A stretch of DNA of 64,000 nt. Origin: Hyposmocoma kahamanoa. Lineage: Eukaryota > Arthropoda > Insecta > Lepidoptera > Cosmopterigidae. Position 1 is the first letter of the stretch, and each line of letters starts with the position of its first letter. Position numbers and translations under genes: made by a program. The DNA lies in the NCBI RefSeq assembly GCF_003589595.1, contig NW_020653337.1:5945135-6009134 (forward strand), given 5' to 3'. This document shows, one piece after another, positions 32,660-43,871 of this stretch. The notes under the pieces were generated by a model. That model did not search any database. It had not been told where the DNA came from and worked only from the letters and a program-made list of their open reading frames with translations.

Positions 32660-35180
32660 TTAAAGATTTCGAATGACAACGTTGAATAAATGTGGCTTTC
32701 TACGCGAATAAATGGTTACAAAGTTGTTATAGGTACTGCGTATCGTCCGCAGTGTTTGACGTCATCACTGAATCCTTAATGCAGTTCTCGAATTTCGATT
32801 ACGTAGTTTTACTCAGCGATTTTAATATAAATATGCTCAAATCGGGTGATACCAGTACCATGAAATTTACACAATTTCTGCAGTGCTCGGGTTTGCAACA
32901 GGTAGTTACGGACCCAACCCATTTTTCAGTAGATTCTAGCTCGTTGATCGATGTCGTATGTACTAACTGCCGTGTGCGAGACGTCGCGGTGAGTAATATT
33001 AGGGGTGATCTGGGGCATGCTATGATTACTCTTTCTCTGGTGCTTAAAAAATCAAAACCTCCCTCTAAGTTTCACAGGTATAGACCTATCAAGAATATAA
33101 ATTTGACAGATTTTAACTTGGCAATTGCTTCAATCGACTGGAAAACTGTATTAATACAACCTACCGTAGATTCCATGGTTAGCCATTTAAACAGTTTGAT
33201 CCTGGGTTTGACATATTTGCGCCTTCTAAGACAATACGACTTAGACAAAATAGACAATTGCCCTGGGCAACTGATACTGTTAGGTTCATGATGGAGTTGC
33301 GCAATCTGGCTCACGATCGGTATCGTCGGACAGGACTGGACTCACATGGCCAGTATTACAGAGACTTGAGAAACTTGGTGGTGATGAGTTTGCGAAATAA
33401 AAATAATGCAAAATAATGAAATTAATAAAAATTTAAGTAACGGTAAAGTATTTTGGAAAAATTTAAAGGGAAAAATCTTAGTAGATGCCAGCAAAGGCGG
33501 TGGTTTGCCGGACAATTGTAATGATCCAGATAAGATAAATAGTCATTTTCTGAGTGTCTTAGGAAGTGACTTTGTACCAGCTACTCAGCAGACTTATTTT
33601 GAATCAAACCGTTTCTGCTCTTCTGAGTTGCAACTGAAGCCGGTAACTCAGGCCGAGATTTTTAAGATCCTCCGCTCAATCAAATCAAATGTGATTGGTG
33701 ATGACGGCATCAGTAGGGATATGGTGCTGCTCACTCTACCACACACTTTGGAAGTTATTACAGATATAATAAATAGTTTTTGCTTACTGGAGAATTCTCA
33801 GTGCAGTGGAAAGCGGCATTAGTTAGTCTATTACCCATCCACCCCATGCGACCTGAAGGACCTTAGTCCTATTAGTATCCTCCCATTACTCTCTAAGGTG
33901 TTGCAAAAGGTAGTGCAAATTCAACTGAGTGACTACGTCGAATCTAATAACATCCTTCCAGTCTGCCAATCTAGTTTCAGGAGAGAGCGTGGCACTGTCA
34001 CGGCATCACTAGATGTTACGGATAGTGCACTTACTGAACAGGACGCAGGTCGTGCGACTTTGCTTGCTGTGTTTGATTTCTCTCGCGTTCGATTCGAAAA
34101 ATTTGTCACTCCTTCTCTCGAAGTTATCATTCTATGGTCTAAGCACTTTTATTTTACGTTATTTGAGTGGAAGAACACAGAGGGTCAAACTTTTAATGGC
34201 AAATGGTACGGCAATATTGTCGCAACCTAGTACTTTAACACGCAGAGTACCTCAGGGCTCTATAATAGGACAACTCCTGTTCATTATTTACACTGCCGAC
34301 CTGATACGTGCAATCTCCTATAGTAAATGTCATTGCTATGCAGATGACGTGCAGCTTTACGTGTATGTGGATCCAAGTAATGTATGTCCGGCTTTGAATG
34401 TCTTGAACACTATTTATCAATGGTCCTGTGATAATGCTCTAGTCCTCAACCCATGTAAATCTAAATATATGGTGTTGGGTACTGATTCTCAAAGGAATAA
34501 GGTTGTTAGCTCAAATCCGGATGTAGTAGTCTCAGGACAGGTTATTAACCGCGTGGAGGAAGCTAAGAGTCTTGTAATAACTATAGACAATTCTTTGCGC
34601 TTCGAGAGTCACGTGTTGGGCTTTGTTCGTAGTTGTTTCCATCGCCTTAAGGTTTTATACGGAATCCGTGATTTGCTCAGTGAAAAAGCACGGATTGCTG
34701 TTTGTGAGTCGCTCGTTTCTCTATTTTTATCTAAATTGAATTATGGCGACATTGTTTATGGGCTTCGTCTGCTTGCAAAGACTCGGCGATAATTGCAGCG
34801 TGTGCAAAATGCTTGCTGTAGATTTTGCTTCAATGTCCCTCCACAAAGTCACATATCAACCATTCTAAACGATGCGTCATGCTCAGAATGGACTCTCGAA
34901 GAAAGCTTCACCTTGCCTGTCTAATATTTGACATCATGAAATTTAAAGCCTTGAGTATCTGTATAATAAGTTAGAATTTGCAAACTCTGCACATACTCGC
35001 CAGAATTGGCCTAATAGTTAGGCCAATTCTGGCAGATTATACACATCGCACGGTAGCTTTTGAGCGTAGCTTCCGCCATCAGGCTACAAAGTGCTGGAAT
35101 AATATTCCCCCGCTAATAAGATCTGTGCATACTAAGTTTACCTTTAGGAAACACATTAAAGAAGCTAATTTACGCTAAAC
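32660..35180 (+). pseudogene. Endonuclease-reverse transcriptase pseudogene
   Basis: Begins mid-endonuclease with VVIGTAYRPQ, then YVVLLSDFNINML and SSLIDVVCTN, and RGDLGHAMITL. The linker region gives ELRNLAHDRYRRTGLDS. RT motifs are SNVIGDDGISRDM, LPLLSKVLQKVV, VFDFSRV (the normally conserved KAFD is decayed), RVPQGSIIGQLLFIIYTADL and the catalytic CYADDVQLYV at ~34333-34362. The tail ends in KCWNNIPPLIRS. At least three frameshifts (about 33270, 33405, 34085) and stops. A perfect hairpin lies at 34999-35033. It belongs to a different lineage from the intact element at 2.6-7.2 kb (VPQGSII versus VPQGSHL). Confidence 0.85.
34999..35033. repeat. Perfect 16-bp-arm hairpin in RT pseudogene
   Basis: GCCAGAATTGGCCTAA, 3-nt loop TAG, perfect complement. 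It interrupts RT tail coding sequence. Confidence 0.9.
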
Positions 35181-35774
35181 AAAAACTTGATATTGAGTCT
35201 ATGGTATTGCTACCTTCCATCAATAATTTATTTTTGTAACTAAGCACCAATCTAATTATTCTGTTATTATTACTATGTGGACACAAACTAACAGTACTAA
35301 CCATTAATTAAATATGATTCTATAAACATTTAATTCTTTTGATATACTTTATCACGCAAACACTGCCACGCAGCGGTTTCGCCGTTTTCTGCTTCGGGCG
35401 TAGCAGAATATCAGTACACGTTGCTCTAACACTCCACAGCGCACACGTGTAATGCGTTGCGAGCTTGTATTGTAATGCATGACATATTTCTGTGTTTGTA
35501 CTTTTTGTTATTTGATCTTTGTTTTTGAAATTTAAAAATAATGATATTTTGTTTTAATGCTTATATTGTATTTATTGTCATGTTACTTTTTTTATTATTG
35601 TTTTTTGGACTATTTTTTTATTTAGTTTTGTTTGTTTATGTGTATGTTTTGTGATAAATAAACCATTTATCTATCTATCTATCTTTATCTAATATACCGT
35701 TAATAGTTAAGATGAACTAAAATAAACATTACATTTTTATTGTGTACTGCACTAGTTTGTCATAATTATTAATA

Positions 35775-35872
35775 CTTAATTTACTTCGCATAGCGTCTGG
35801 CACGATTTGACGTCGGTTCGAATTATCTTTGTATTAATAATTATAACAAATAATGGTATTAGTAATTTATAA
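35775..35872 (+). repeat. SINE-like family E fragment, copy 1
   Basis: TTCGCATAGCGTCTGGCACG, GACGTCGGTTCGAATT and TTGTATTAATAATTATAA match the better copy at 36160-36300. Confidence 0.5.
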
Positions 35873-35912
35873 CAATTATTTTTTTGTAAAATTATTTACA
35901 AAAAAATAATTG
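35873..35912. repeat. Perfect 18-bp-arm hairpin
   Basis: CAATTATTTTTTTGTAAA, 4-nt loop ATTA, perfect complement. Confidence 0.9.
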
Positions 35913-36159
35913 AATGGCATTGTGGTGAAACATTCTGGCATTCAATAAAAATTTTATTCCAGTTAATAACGACATCTCTAGCTAGGGTTGGTAGCTGTAA
36001 AGGTACCTAACTGGATGACGAAATACTATATACTAATATATTATATTATATTATATACTAATAGATTTCTCATAGATGGCGCTACGGCTAAAAAGTCGTT
36101 AAAAACCAAATACAAAGATCCGACAACAAGTATACATAGAAAAATTCGTAAGGTCCACT

Positions 36160-36300
36160 GGTTCTTTCCGTGGTTTAGTTGGCATAACGTCTGCCACGGT
36201 TTGCTAGGAGACGTCGTCGGTTCGAATCCTGCCGGATCGAAGGACTTTTTTCTAAGTATTCTTTGTATTAATAATTATAATAAAATAAACATAAAAAAGC
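36160..36300 (+). mobile_element. tRNA-derived SINE family E, copy 2
   Basis: A-box-like TGGTTTAGTTGGCATAAC and B-box-like GGTTCGAATCC, then GCCGGATCGAAGGACTTTTT and TTTGTATTAATAATTATAAT as body and tail. Three other partial copies in the window share the GGATCGAAGGA and TTAATAATTA parts. Confidence 0.6.
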
Positions 36301-36529
36301 TAATGACGTACCTACTTAAGATTAAAAATTAAAAAATTTTCGCCTAAATTTCCCATTCAGAAAATCTGCAACACGTAAACAATGGATGAAGTGACTTTAA
36401 AAACAAGGTTACGAACCCTTTTATTCCAATAGATCTAATAAAAACGGCAATAGGGCTTTATATCTTTTGTCAAGCAATGTTTCTAAAAATATCTAAATTC
36501 CATAACTATAATATTTATTTAAAAAATAG

Positions 36530-36970
36530 GAACCGATCTCAAAATTTGCTTATTTGTATGTACAAACGGGAACTAAAAGTTAACAATCGGTTACCAGAAA
36601 GTGCGTCTTAGTGTGTGTATGTGTCGCTGTGGTCAACCTGTTATCTTCTCCTTTCCCTACTCGTTCCCTGCATATAGTAAGCTTCTATGCAACACGGGGC
36701 GAAATTATTGGCTTTATTATATCTGGTAAATAGATCGTTCTCGACTCAAAGACTCGTTTCAAAATTCAAAAATTGTTACCACAAAAAACGTTAAACGACT
36801 GCGCCTCTCATTCATCGATGTTGTGCATACTTTTCGGTAGACGTCATCACCGTGAACGCGTTGACAGTACGCGAAACTGCATTCATCCCCTAATTTGCCA
36901 CGTGTATGCCACACTTAGAGGTATTTTCTTCAAATTTAAAGGAACTAATATGAGGTACTTACTCTCTTTC
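36530..36970 (-). repeat. Family H repeat, long copy
   Basis: ACCGATCTCAAAATTTGC, GGTTACCAGAAAGTGCG, TGCATTCATCCCCTAATTTG and AGGTACTTACTCTCTTTC match family H in reverse. The middle is diverged or carries unrelated sequence. Confidence 0.5.
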
Positions 36971-37935
36971 TATATAATATATTTGCTAATGTGATTGTTG
37001 TTGTTGAGTAATTATAGTAATAAATCACAACAATTCATCATTCCTGACGTGACAACAGCAAAAGTTTTTATTTCACAAATCAATTTCAGAACAAATTCTT
37101 AAAAACAATTAAAACAATTTTTTGGTGCCATTTTCTCAAACTATGAACATGTTGGTTGACATGTTATTGCTTATCAGCATCCATTTATAATATTAGTCTA
37201 AATTAACTTTGAAAAAGTCAACTCTATCACCTTTTGATTTTCCTTGATATCACAGTAAATATACCTACGAAATATGTTTCTGTATGTATGTAGTTGCAAG
37301 AAAATGACAGCCACTCGGGAGATGAATGAGCGTGATCTGTCTTCCCGCTTGTCTAAGAGATTGGAAAGTACTACCGGAGATTACAAGACACTGTATAGTG
37401 TGCTAGATTCTCAGTACCTTTCAAATACCGTCTTGTTACATTTGCACAATATTTTGAAATCTACCTATCTTCTATTTTAAAAATCTCTCCATTGGAAATT
37501 ACACTACTTCTTTTTCCAAACAAATCAAACTTTCGCACTCTGTACATATCCCATGGTCACGAGCAAAAAATACGCGATATGGATCTGAAAAATATTTTCA
37601 TTTCTAATGTCTAACAATCGGAAAACCTAGGAACCAAAATCTCTACAGTCTCTACTCTCTACAATCTTCGTCTTTCTATCGAATCCTTGGCATGCCAACC
37701 GCGTTTCTAGTAGCCGCCATTAAATTCTCAAGATTGTAGGTGTTACAGCACATGGAGCACGATGTGAGTACGCCATGACGTTTAAACATAAACAAAAACG
37801 TACAAAAATAAATCTAGGAGTTTACTGATCTGTTAAATTAAACTTAATTAAGTTGAGTTATTAAGTTTATTTAATTCGTAATTATTAAGTAAATAAGTAA
37901 AATAAATAAATATTAAGAAATTCGTAAGGTCTGAT
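36971..37935. other. AT-rich spacer
   Basis: No gene or repeat recognised. Confidence 0.5.
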
Positions 37936-38285
37936 GAGTCGTTCCGCAGCTCAGTTGGAACACATTTTGAAGCTGCTATTATAATAAATAATAATAACGT
38001 ACACACTCAACATAGCCCGGCTACTACTAGGGAAACCCTGTGTCGCGGGTGCCATGGACACACACAAAGCTATGTAGGCCATATAAATATTTCTCCCGGC
38101 CCGGGAATCGCACCTGGGACCTCTGCGTGGCAGTCCGGCATGGTAACCGTTCGGCTACGGAGGCAGTTAATTAGTTAGGAGAGTGATAGCCCCGGTATGA
38201 CAAGGTCACTGGTTCGAATCCGGCCGGATCGAAGGAATTTTTCTTTGTGTTCGATTTTTGTGTTAATAATTAATACAATCACTAA
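37936..38285 (+). mobile_element. SINE family E, copy 3, split by SINE family A
   Basis: The head TCGTTCCGCAGCTCAGTTGG lies left of, and the B-box part CACTGGTTCGAATCC, GGCCGGATCGAAGGAATTTT right of, the family A insertion. The tail is GTGTTAATAATTAATAC. Confidence 0.65.
37980..38168 (-). mobile_element. SINE family A, copy 6
   Basis: Minus-strand copy with an ATA-repeat tail at the low-coordinate end, TAGGGAAACCCTGTGTCGCG, TCTCCCGGCCCGGGAATCG, GGTAACCGTTCGGCTACGG. Inserted in SINE family E. Confidence 0.85.
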
Positions 38286-39190
38286 GTTATGTTAGGTACA
38301 GGTTCTACAATTTAGTCAAATAAACTACACTCCACTCGTGTACAAATATCAGTTGAAATGTATTCGGATAATGGTTAAATGCAATCAGCATGTCACCTCA
38401 ACCACCAACCGCTAGTGCAGTCTGCAGTTGGAATGACTACATCACAACTGCGACTTTCAATGAAGCTAACACGCAGTCAGCATGCAGTAGGCGTGAAATT
38501 GTGTCGCCTGTACTGCACTGCCAACTGCTAGTAAAACTCGCGTGAAGTCAGCCTACATGAAATCGTGGCGACTTGTGGCATTGCAAAAAACAGGGCAGTT
38601 GAAATGCAGTGAACGCGAAATCGTGCCGGAATACTATGGAACAGCACTAACAACTTCATCCAAACCGCTTTTCAACTGCATTCCCACTGCTATTTTGAAT
38701 AAAATCTAGTGTTTATCTCCAAAGTCATAAAAAAGGAATATTGATGACATTTTTTATGACTTCAGATAACCGTTTCTAATGTTTATGGAATAAAGAGTCT
38801 TATTATATAAAAAATCTAAGCAAGTGTTATAAAACTACAAAATACAGAGAAATACCTTTTTTGTGTGCATAAACAGGCTGTGAGAAAAGATGCGTGCACA
38901 CTAATGGTACTCCTTGGAACCGGCTGCGCCATAATTCTGTTTACTTCATGTTAACAACGCGTTACTCTCAACAACGTCTGATGACTCTGCCTCGTTAAAT
39001 TTTAACAAGAGCATGTAACAAGGACTGTTTACAGTGTAAAACTGTACAGTAAGCTTTGTGAGATGTTTTTGGTGCGATGATACATCAGAAAGAGGGAAAA
39101 AAGAATTAGTATCAGTAATAATAACTTCGGGCAAAAAGAACACATTATATTATATTTTAAAATTAATATTAAGTGTTTGTATATATTCTC
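38286..39190. other. Unassigned sequence, possible MITE at 38340-38700
   Basis: 38340-38700 is CpG- and GCAGT-rich with scattered inverted ACTGC / GCAGT motifs that recall the MITE at 23644-23910, but terminal repeats could not be placed. The rest is AT-rich; a CT run ends it (39188-39206). Confidence 0.35.
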
Positions 39191-39207
39191 GCTCTCTCTC
39201 TCTCTCG

Positions 39208-40235
39208 GCTTATCAACCATCAACCATATCCACATGGTTAATCAGCTAATGGAGAAGTGTCACGAATTCAACCGGGCCCTTGTCATGGCCTTCGTCGATT
39301 ACGAGAAGGCCTTCGACAGTGTCGAACATTGGGCCCTGTTCCACGCTCTTCATCGTTGCCACATCGATTCTCGCTATGATGTGCTCCAGGAGCCCTACCG
39401 TTCAGCCACTCTGCAGGTACGAGTTAAAGATTTAACCAAACCCGTTCCAATCCAGAGAGGAGTGAGACAAGGAGATACCATTTCCCCAAAATTATTCACA
39501 GCAGCACTTGAGAATGTCGTAAAAACCCTTAAATGGGATAACCGCGCCATTAACATCAATGGTGTCCATTTGTCTCACCTAAGATTAGCGGGCGATCTCG
39601 TGCTATTTGCAGAAAGTTTCGACGATCTCCAAAGGATCCTGGAACAACTATATGATGCTTCTTTGAGAGTTGGCCTGAGGATGAATATGTCCAAGACGAA
39701 GATTATGGCGAACCTCTCTAGTCCCTCAAATACCACTGTCACGGTGGGAAATGAGAGGCTGGAGAGAGTCGATCAGTACGTCTATCTCGGACATGTTCTG
39801 TCCTTTGCCAAAGAGCATCAGCCTAAAGAGATCTCAAAAAGAATCCAGCTGGGATGGGCTGCGTTTGGCAAGTTAGATGACATCCTTAAATACGATAAGG
39901 TTCCACAGTGTCTGAAGACCCGCTTGTTTAATCAGTGTGTTCTGCCCACCATGGCGTATGGTGCCGAGACATGGACGCTGACGCAGGAGACTGTATAATT
40001 CCGAATTCCGAACGTTGAGATCCGACGACGTACGAAATTCCAGGACGCTGGAACTCGGATCATTGAACTCAAATGGGGCTGGGCGGGACACCTGGCAAGG
40101 CAAGGTGGTAACAAGTGGAGCAAGACATCGACTGATTGGTGGCCGAGGATGGGCAAAAGAACGTAGTAAGTTGAAATCATAGCGTTGCGACGACGCAACG
40201 CCCGTGTGGCATGGTCCTTAGAGACACCGTGTCTC
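39208..40235 (+). pseudogene. RTE-like reverse transcriptase fragment, catalytic site lost
   Basis: Encodes STINHIHMVNQLMEKCHEFN, MAFVDYEKAFDSVEH, GVRQGDTISPKLFTAALEN, LRLAGDLVLFAES, MSKTKIMANL, YVYLGHVLSF, IQLGWAAFGKLDDIL and AYGAETWTLTQETV, then after a stop and frame change RRRTKFQDAGTRI, IELKWGWAGHLARQ. These are RTE-type RT blocks in order. The usual LRFADDIVL site reads LRLAGDLVL, so one catalytic Asp is Gly. 5' truncated and dead; the long open frame suggests modest age. Confidence 0.8.
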
Positions 40236-40905
40236 GCTAGAACGATAGTTTCAGTATTGCCAATTTTATGGTATTAATAATGTTATTAATTTGTATTAGC
40301 TGCTTACATGGGTAATAAGTTTCCATGTGAGTGATTTGTGATATTAATGGTAATTACATTTTGTTCTCTGCAATTAATTGAACTTCAAATTAATTTGGTT
40401 TGCAAATTCTAAAAATTATTTATCACTTTAGAAGCAATGTAAAAACCATTTTGTTGTATGTTGTGTAACTCTAAGGTGTAACCATGGTGTAACTGATGTC
40501 CTTTTATTTGCGCCGTTACTTTTATCATGTCATTATTTCTCCAATTCTTTTACCGGCTCCGGGGGTTTGTAAAAATACAATGTAAAAACAATCTGCTTGA
40601 AATAAACAAGATGTTTTAAGGGGATAATTTTTTTCCTTGTAACGTGTTCGGAGCCTATCCCATGTAATATGTTTCATTGTAACATTGTGCTTGACAATGA
40701 TTGGAACAACCATTTTGATTCATGAATGAAAATGAATTCATGAAATAAATGAATTGATCTATTTATTTATTTATTATGTATGGATAACAAGTAACTATCA
40801 AATTACTTTGATAAGAGTAAATATAATTGTTAATACAAAGATCATACACGAAAATATATTCCATCAACCTAACAAAGTCATCAGATCCTGTCAGATCGAA
40901 GGATT
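40236..40905. other. AT-rich spacer
   Basis: 40750-40775 has an ATTT-repeat run. 40885-40905 (CAGATCGAAGGATTTTTTA) is a scrap of SINE family E. No gene. Confidence 0.4.
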
Positions 40906-41582
40906 TTTTAACCGACTTCAAAAAAAGGAGGAGGTTCTCAATTCTACTGTTTTTTTTTTGTATGTATGTTACGCTATAACTCCGGTATTTGTGAACCGAT
41001 TTTGATGATTTTTTTTTTGTTGGAAAGAGGGTACCTCCATAGTGGTCCTATTTAATTCTAAGGGTAGCTGTTCACGCATGAGGATTCATTTTTATAAATA
41101 GCGCCTAAATTTTTTATCAGGAGCAATTATTTTAATGGTTGATTTTGCTATTCTCCAATTCAAGGCGTTTTTCTCTCTCAATATACTTTGAGTAGTGAGA
41201 GCATTGACTTACAATTATATGGACGTCGGGTCCGCGCTAAAAAGTGTCCGCACTTGTAAGGCGCTAAAATCGTATACAGAGCGCCAAACTCCGCTTTAGT
41301 CTTCATTTGTTCTACTGACAGCGTGATACTGCGATGACATTACAATTTAAATTTCGAATAGGTTGACTTGGGACATTTTTTTCGTGGTTTTTGTATTAGA
41401 CCCGTCGTCCATTTATTTGTAAGTCAATGAGTGAGAGCCGATTTTTATTATCTCCTGTGTCAAGTTCCGTATAGTGGCGAACTAGGGGATGAATACGGGT
41501 TTGCGCACTTTCCGGTAACCGACTTCAATAAAACTTAGCATATAGATGTAATTCCACGTACTTTTGAGGTCGGTTTTTTTAG
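40906..41582 (+). repeat. Family H repeat, most complete copy, with nested MITE
   Basis: Bounded by inverted ends AACCGACTTCAAAAAAAGG and (inverted) AACCGACCTCAAAAGTACG. Internal blocks GGAGGAGGTTCTCAATTC, ATGTATGTTACGCTATAACT, GAGGGTACCTCCATAGTGGT, CTAGGGGATGAATACGGG. No ORF. Parts recur at five other sites. MITE family F sits at 41202-41429. Class unknown; the inverted ends suggest a DNA element. Confidence 0.65.
41202..41429. mobile_element. MITE family F with 8-bp target duplication
   Basis: 228 bp. Ends CATTGACTTACAATTATATG and (inverted) CATTGACTTACAAATAAATG, continuing imperfectly to GTCGGGTC / GACGGGTC. Flanks are AGTGAGAG (41194-41201) and AGTGAGAG (41430-41437), a perfect 8-bp duplication, which fits hAT- or P-type transposition. 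No ORF. Confidence 0.9.
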
Positions 41583-41946
41583 GACTCTATACTGAGATTA
41601 TTAGTGTTCGATTTTTTGTATTAATAATTACACTTGTAACACAATTTTTGTTTCTGGGTTATCAATATAATTTTCTAATTGGTTCTAATATAAAAACATG
41701 AAAAAATTTTATTCCCTTGCAGAAATAGTACAATAAGTATTTTAATAAATATAATGCTCTTTTAATACAATTTTCACTTGGATTTTTGTGAAAATATTCA
41801 TATTTTATGAGAACATGTTACAAATAGCTTGTTTTATATAACCATCATTTTGTATATTGTCAATTGAGATATATTTACGAGGTATTTACCTGTACCCGTA
41901 ATGTGCGGTCCACCTTTAGTAGAACAGAATATCTATTTTACGTTTT
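41583..41946. other. AT-rich spacer
   Basis: 41598-41632 (GTGTTCGATTTTTTGTATTA then ATAATTACA) is a SINE family E tail scrap. Nothing else seen. Confidence 0.4.
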
Positions 41947-42210
41947 AATAGCAGTAGAGCTCCTCGTGAACGAGCCCATCCAGAGAAGTACTGCCACCTT
42001 ACCTATTTCAGCTGCCAAACAGTAATGTGAGTATTACGGCGTTCCAATTTTGAAGGGTGCTGGTGAAATTACAGGCACACGGGACTTGTCAACTTATGTC
42101 TCAGGGTGACAGACGTAGTGGGAGTGCCCCTTAGATTTTGCGATTTGAAGCTCTGGCACTGCAACTGTTATAGACAGAGTGTCGCTTCCCACCTGGCGCA
42201 CGGAATAAAA
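41947..42210 (+). repeat. Family B repeat, copy 9
   Basis: Full-length copy, GCAGTAGAGCTCCTCGTGAA to TCCCACCTGGCGCACGG; the terminal CCCGTCACTT part is lost. Confidence 0.8.
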
Positions 42211-42594
42211 AAAGACGCCATTTTTATCTGAAAAAAAAAATCATGCTTAATTGCACGATTTTATTACAAATAAACATTGAGTTTCAGACAATGGATATCA
42301 GTATAATATTACCTATTTTCTGAATATAAGATCTTTGGTAGAGATTACGAAAAACATATTTGCTAAGCTTTTCCGGTAAGTACAAATGAAACAGAATATT
42401 ATATATATGGATTCACATTTTTTTATATTTGGAATTACGCGCTATGGGTTGTATAAGCGGATTATGTCGTAGTCAAGAAGATTATATATGTATAGTTGTC
42501 GATTCGGCAAATAAATATTGTATTTTGTCATATTATATTTCCTTATATTTTATTTCAACCATATTAGCTTAATATTACATACCTTCATGCAGAA

Positions 42595-42706
42595 ATGTAG
42601 TATTTTTGTAATGGCCTCAAAAATGTACAACAATTTACCGAAAGCACTAAGATCTGAGAACAAACTATGCTATTTAAAAAAAACAATTAAACAAGTTATT
42701 GACTAA
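42595..42706 (+). pseudogene. Non-LTR RT extreme C-terminus scrap
   Basis: Encodes ASKMYNNLPKALRSENKL then a Lys-rich end. YNxLPxxLR/K followed by a basic helix is the usual last segment of CR1/Jockey-type RTs, and a similar IKIYNNLSEI occurs in the fragment at 43.2-43.9 kb. Short, so tentative. Confidence 0.4.
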
Positions 42707-43006
42707 TAAAATACTAAACTACTATACAGTGTCTGAATTTTTAAATAAATCCCTAAATTCATTGTCTAATTTTATTCATATTACGCATTGACTTATATTA
42801 CGATATTATTTTGACATCTAATTATCATTAAAATTGACCCTTGTAAATTCTGACCGACTTATTAAATCCATGTGTGCACGTCCATGTAATATTATTGAAA
42901 AACGAAACATGTTACACGTAGTTTAGTCTTTCGTAGTGCATGTGAGTGAATGTATATATACCTTCAATATTTGTATGCCTACTGTTTGGCTGAACACAGG
43001 GAAACT

Positions 43007-43871
43007 ATACTTTATTTTATTTCATTTATTTATTTATTTTTATTTATTTATTTATTTGCATTCCATAATGTACATTACAGATGTTTTACATATATTGAGA
43101 TCAAATTATGGACCCTGAACAGGGCACAGCAAATAGTAGAAGAGAGGACTAGTCTCATAATTATTACATTTACTAATATATAATTTGATATATACCAACG
43201 CCAACAGCTTTATATTATTATATTTATTATCGACTAGTTACTAAATTCAGATACCAAATTTATCTTCTAAAACCTCTTTTACATTATAATAGCTTTTCTT
43301 TATGAGAAAATTCTTTAAGTTCTTAAAGAAAATCTTGTTATTTTGTTCATTTTTTATAATTTCCGAAAGATTGTTATATATTTTTATTGACATGGTGTAT
43401 GGACTAGATAAATGCATATTTAATCTTGAATATGGTAGTACTAATCTGTTTATATTTCGTAATGTATATTTAGTGGGGATGGCTTTACGGTTTTTATATA
43501 AGTCTTGATGGTTTCGTACAAATTTACAAACTTCTAGTATATAGATACATGGGAGAGTCAGGATTTCATGTTTGATAAAATGGGGTTTACAGCTATCTGT
43601 TTGGGCAATATTTGTGAGGATTCTAATTAATTTCTTTTGTAAAGTGAAGAGGCTAGGCGTATCCGTGCTATTGCCCCATAGAATTATAGCATAGTTTATT
43701 AACCAAGCGTAAGCGAAGGCATAATAGGTAGTTAAAGCAGTTTTAAAGTCTGTAGTTTTTTTTAATTCTCTTAAAGCATATACAAATTCGGACAATTTGG
43801 ATTTTAGCTTTTGAACATGTTTTTTCCAATTTAAATGCTTATCAATGTCAACTCCCAACAATACTTATTTT
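43007..43871 (-). mobile_element. 5'-truncated non-LTR retrotransposon with target duplications
   Basis: The minus-strand 3' end is an (AAAT)n tail (43020-43058). Flanks ATACTTTATTTT (43007-43018) and ATACTTATTTT (43861-43871) are a probable target-site duplication differing by one T. The element has lost everything upstream of the RT C-terminal region. Confidence 0.7.
43247..43861 (-). pseudogene. Non-LTR RT C-terminal region
   Basis: 204 codons open without a stop: LGVDIDKHLNWKKHVQKLKS, then LTTYYAFAYAWLINYAIILW, ILTNIAQTDSCKPHF, YTLRNINRLVLPYSR and IKIYNNLSEIIKN. The LGVxID...W..H and Y..F....YGI..WG pattern is the post-catalytic part of CR1/Jockey-type RTs (here WGNS follows the IILW). 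The catalytic domain is absent because of 5' truncation on insertion, so it is not functional despite the open frame. Confidence 0.75.

Larger units (their letters stand above)
32660..35695 (+). mobile_element. Decayed non-LTR retrotransposon (CR1/Jockey-type)
   Basis: Covers an ORF2 remnant and a ~500-nt 3'UTR ending in an ATCT-repeat tail (35668-35692). 5' truncated inside the endonuclease domain. Confidence 0.75.
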
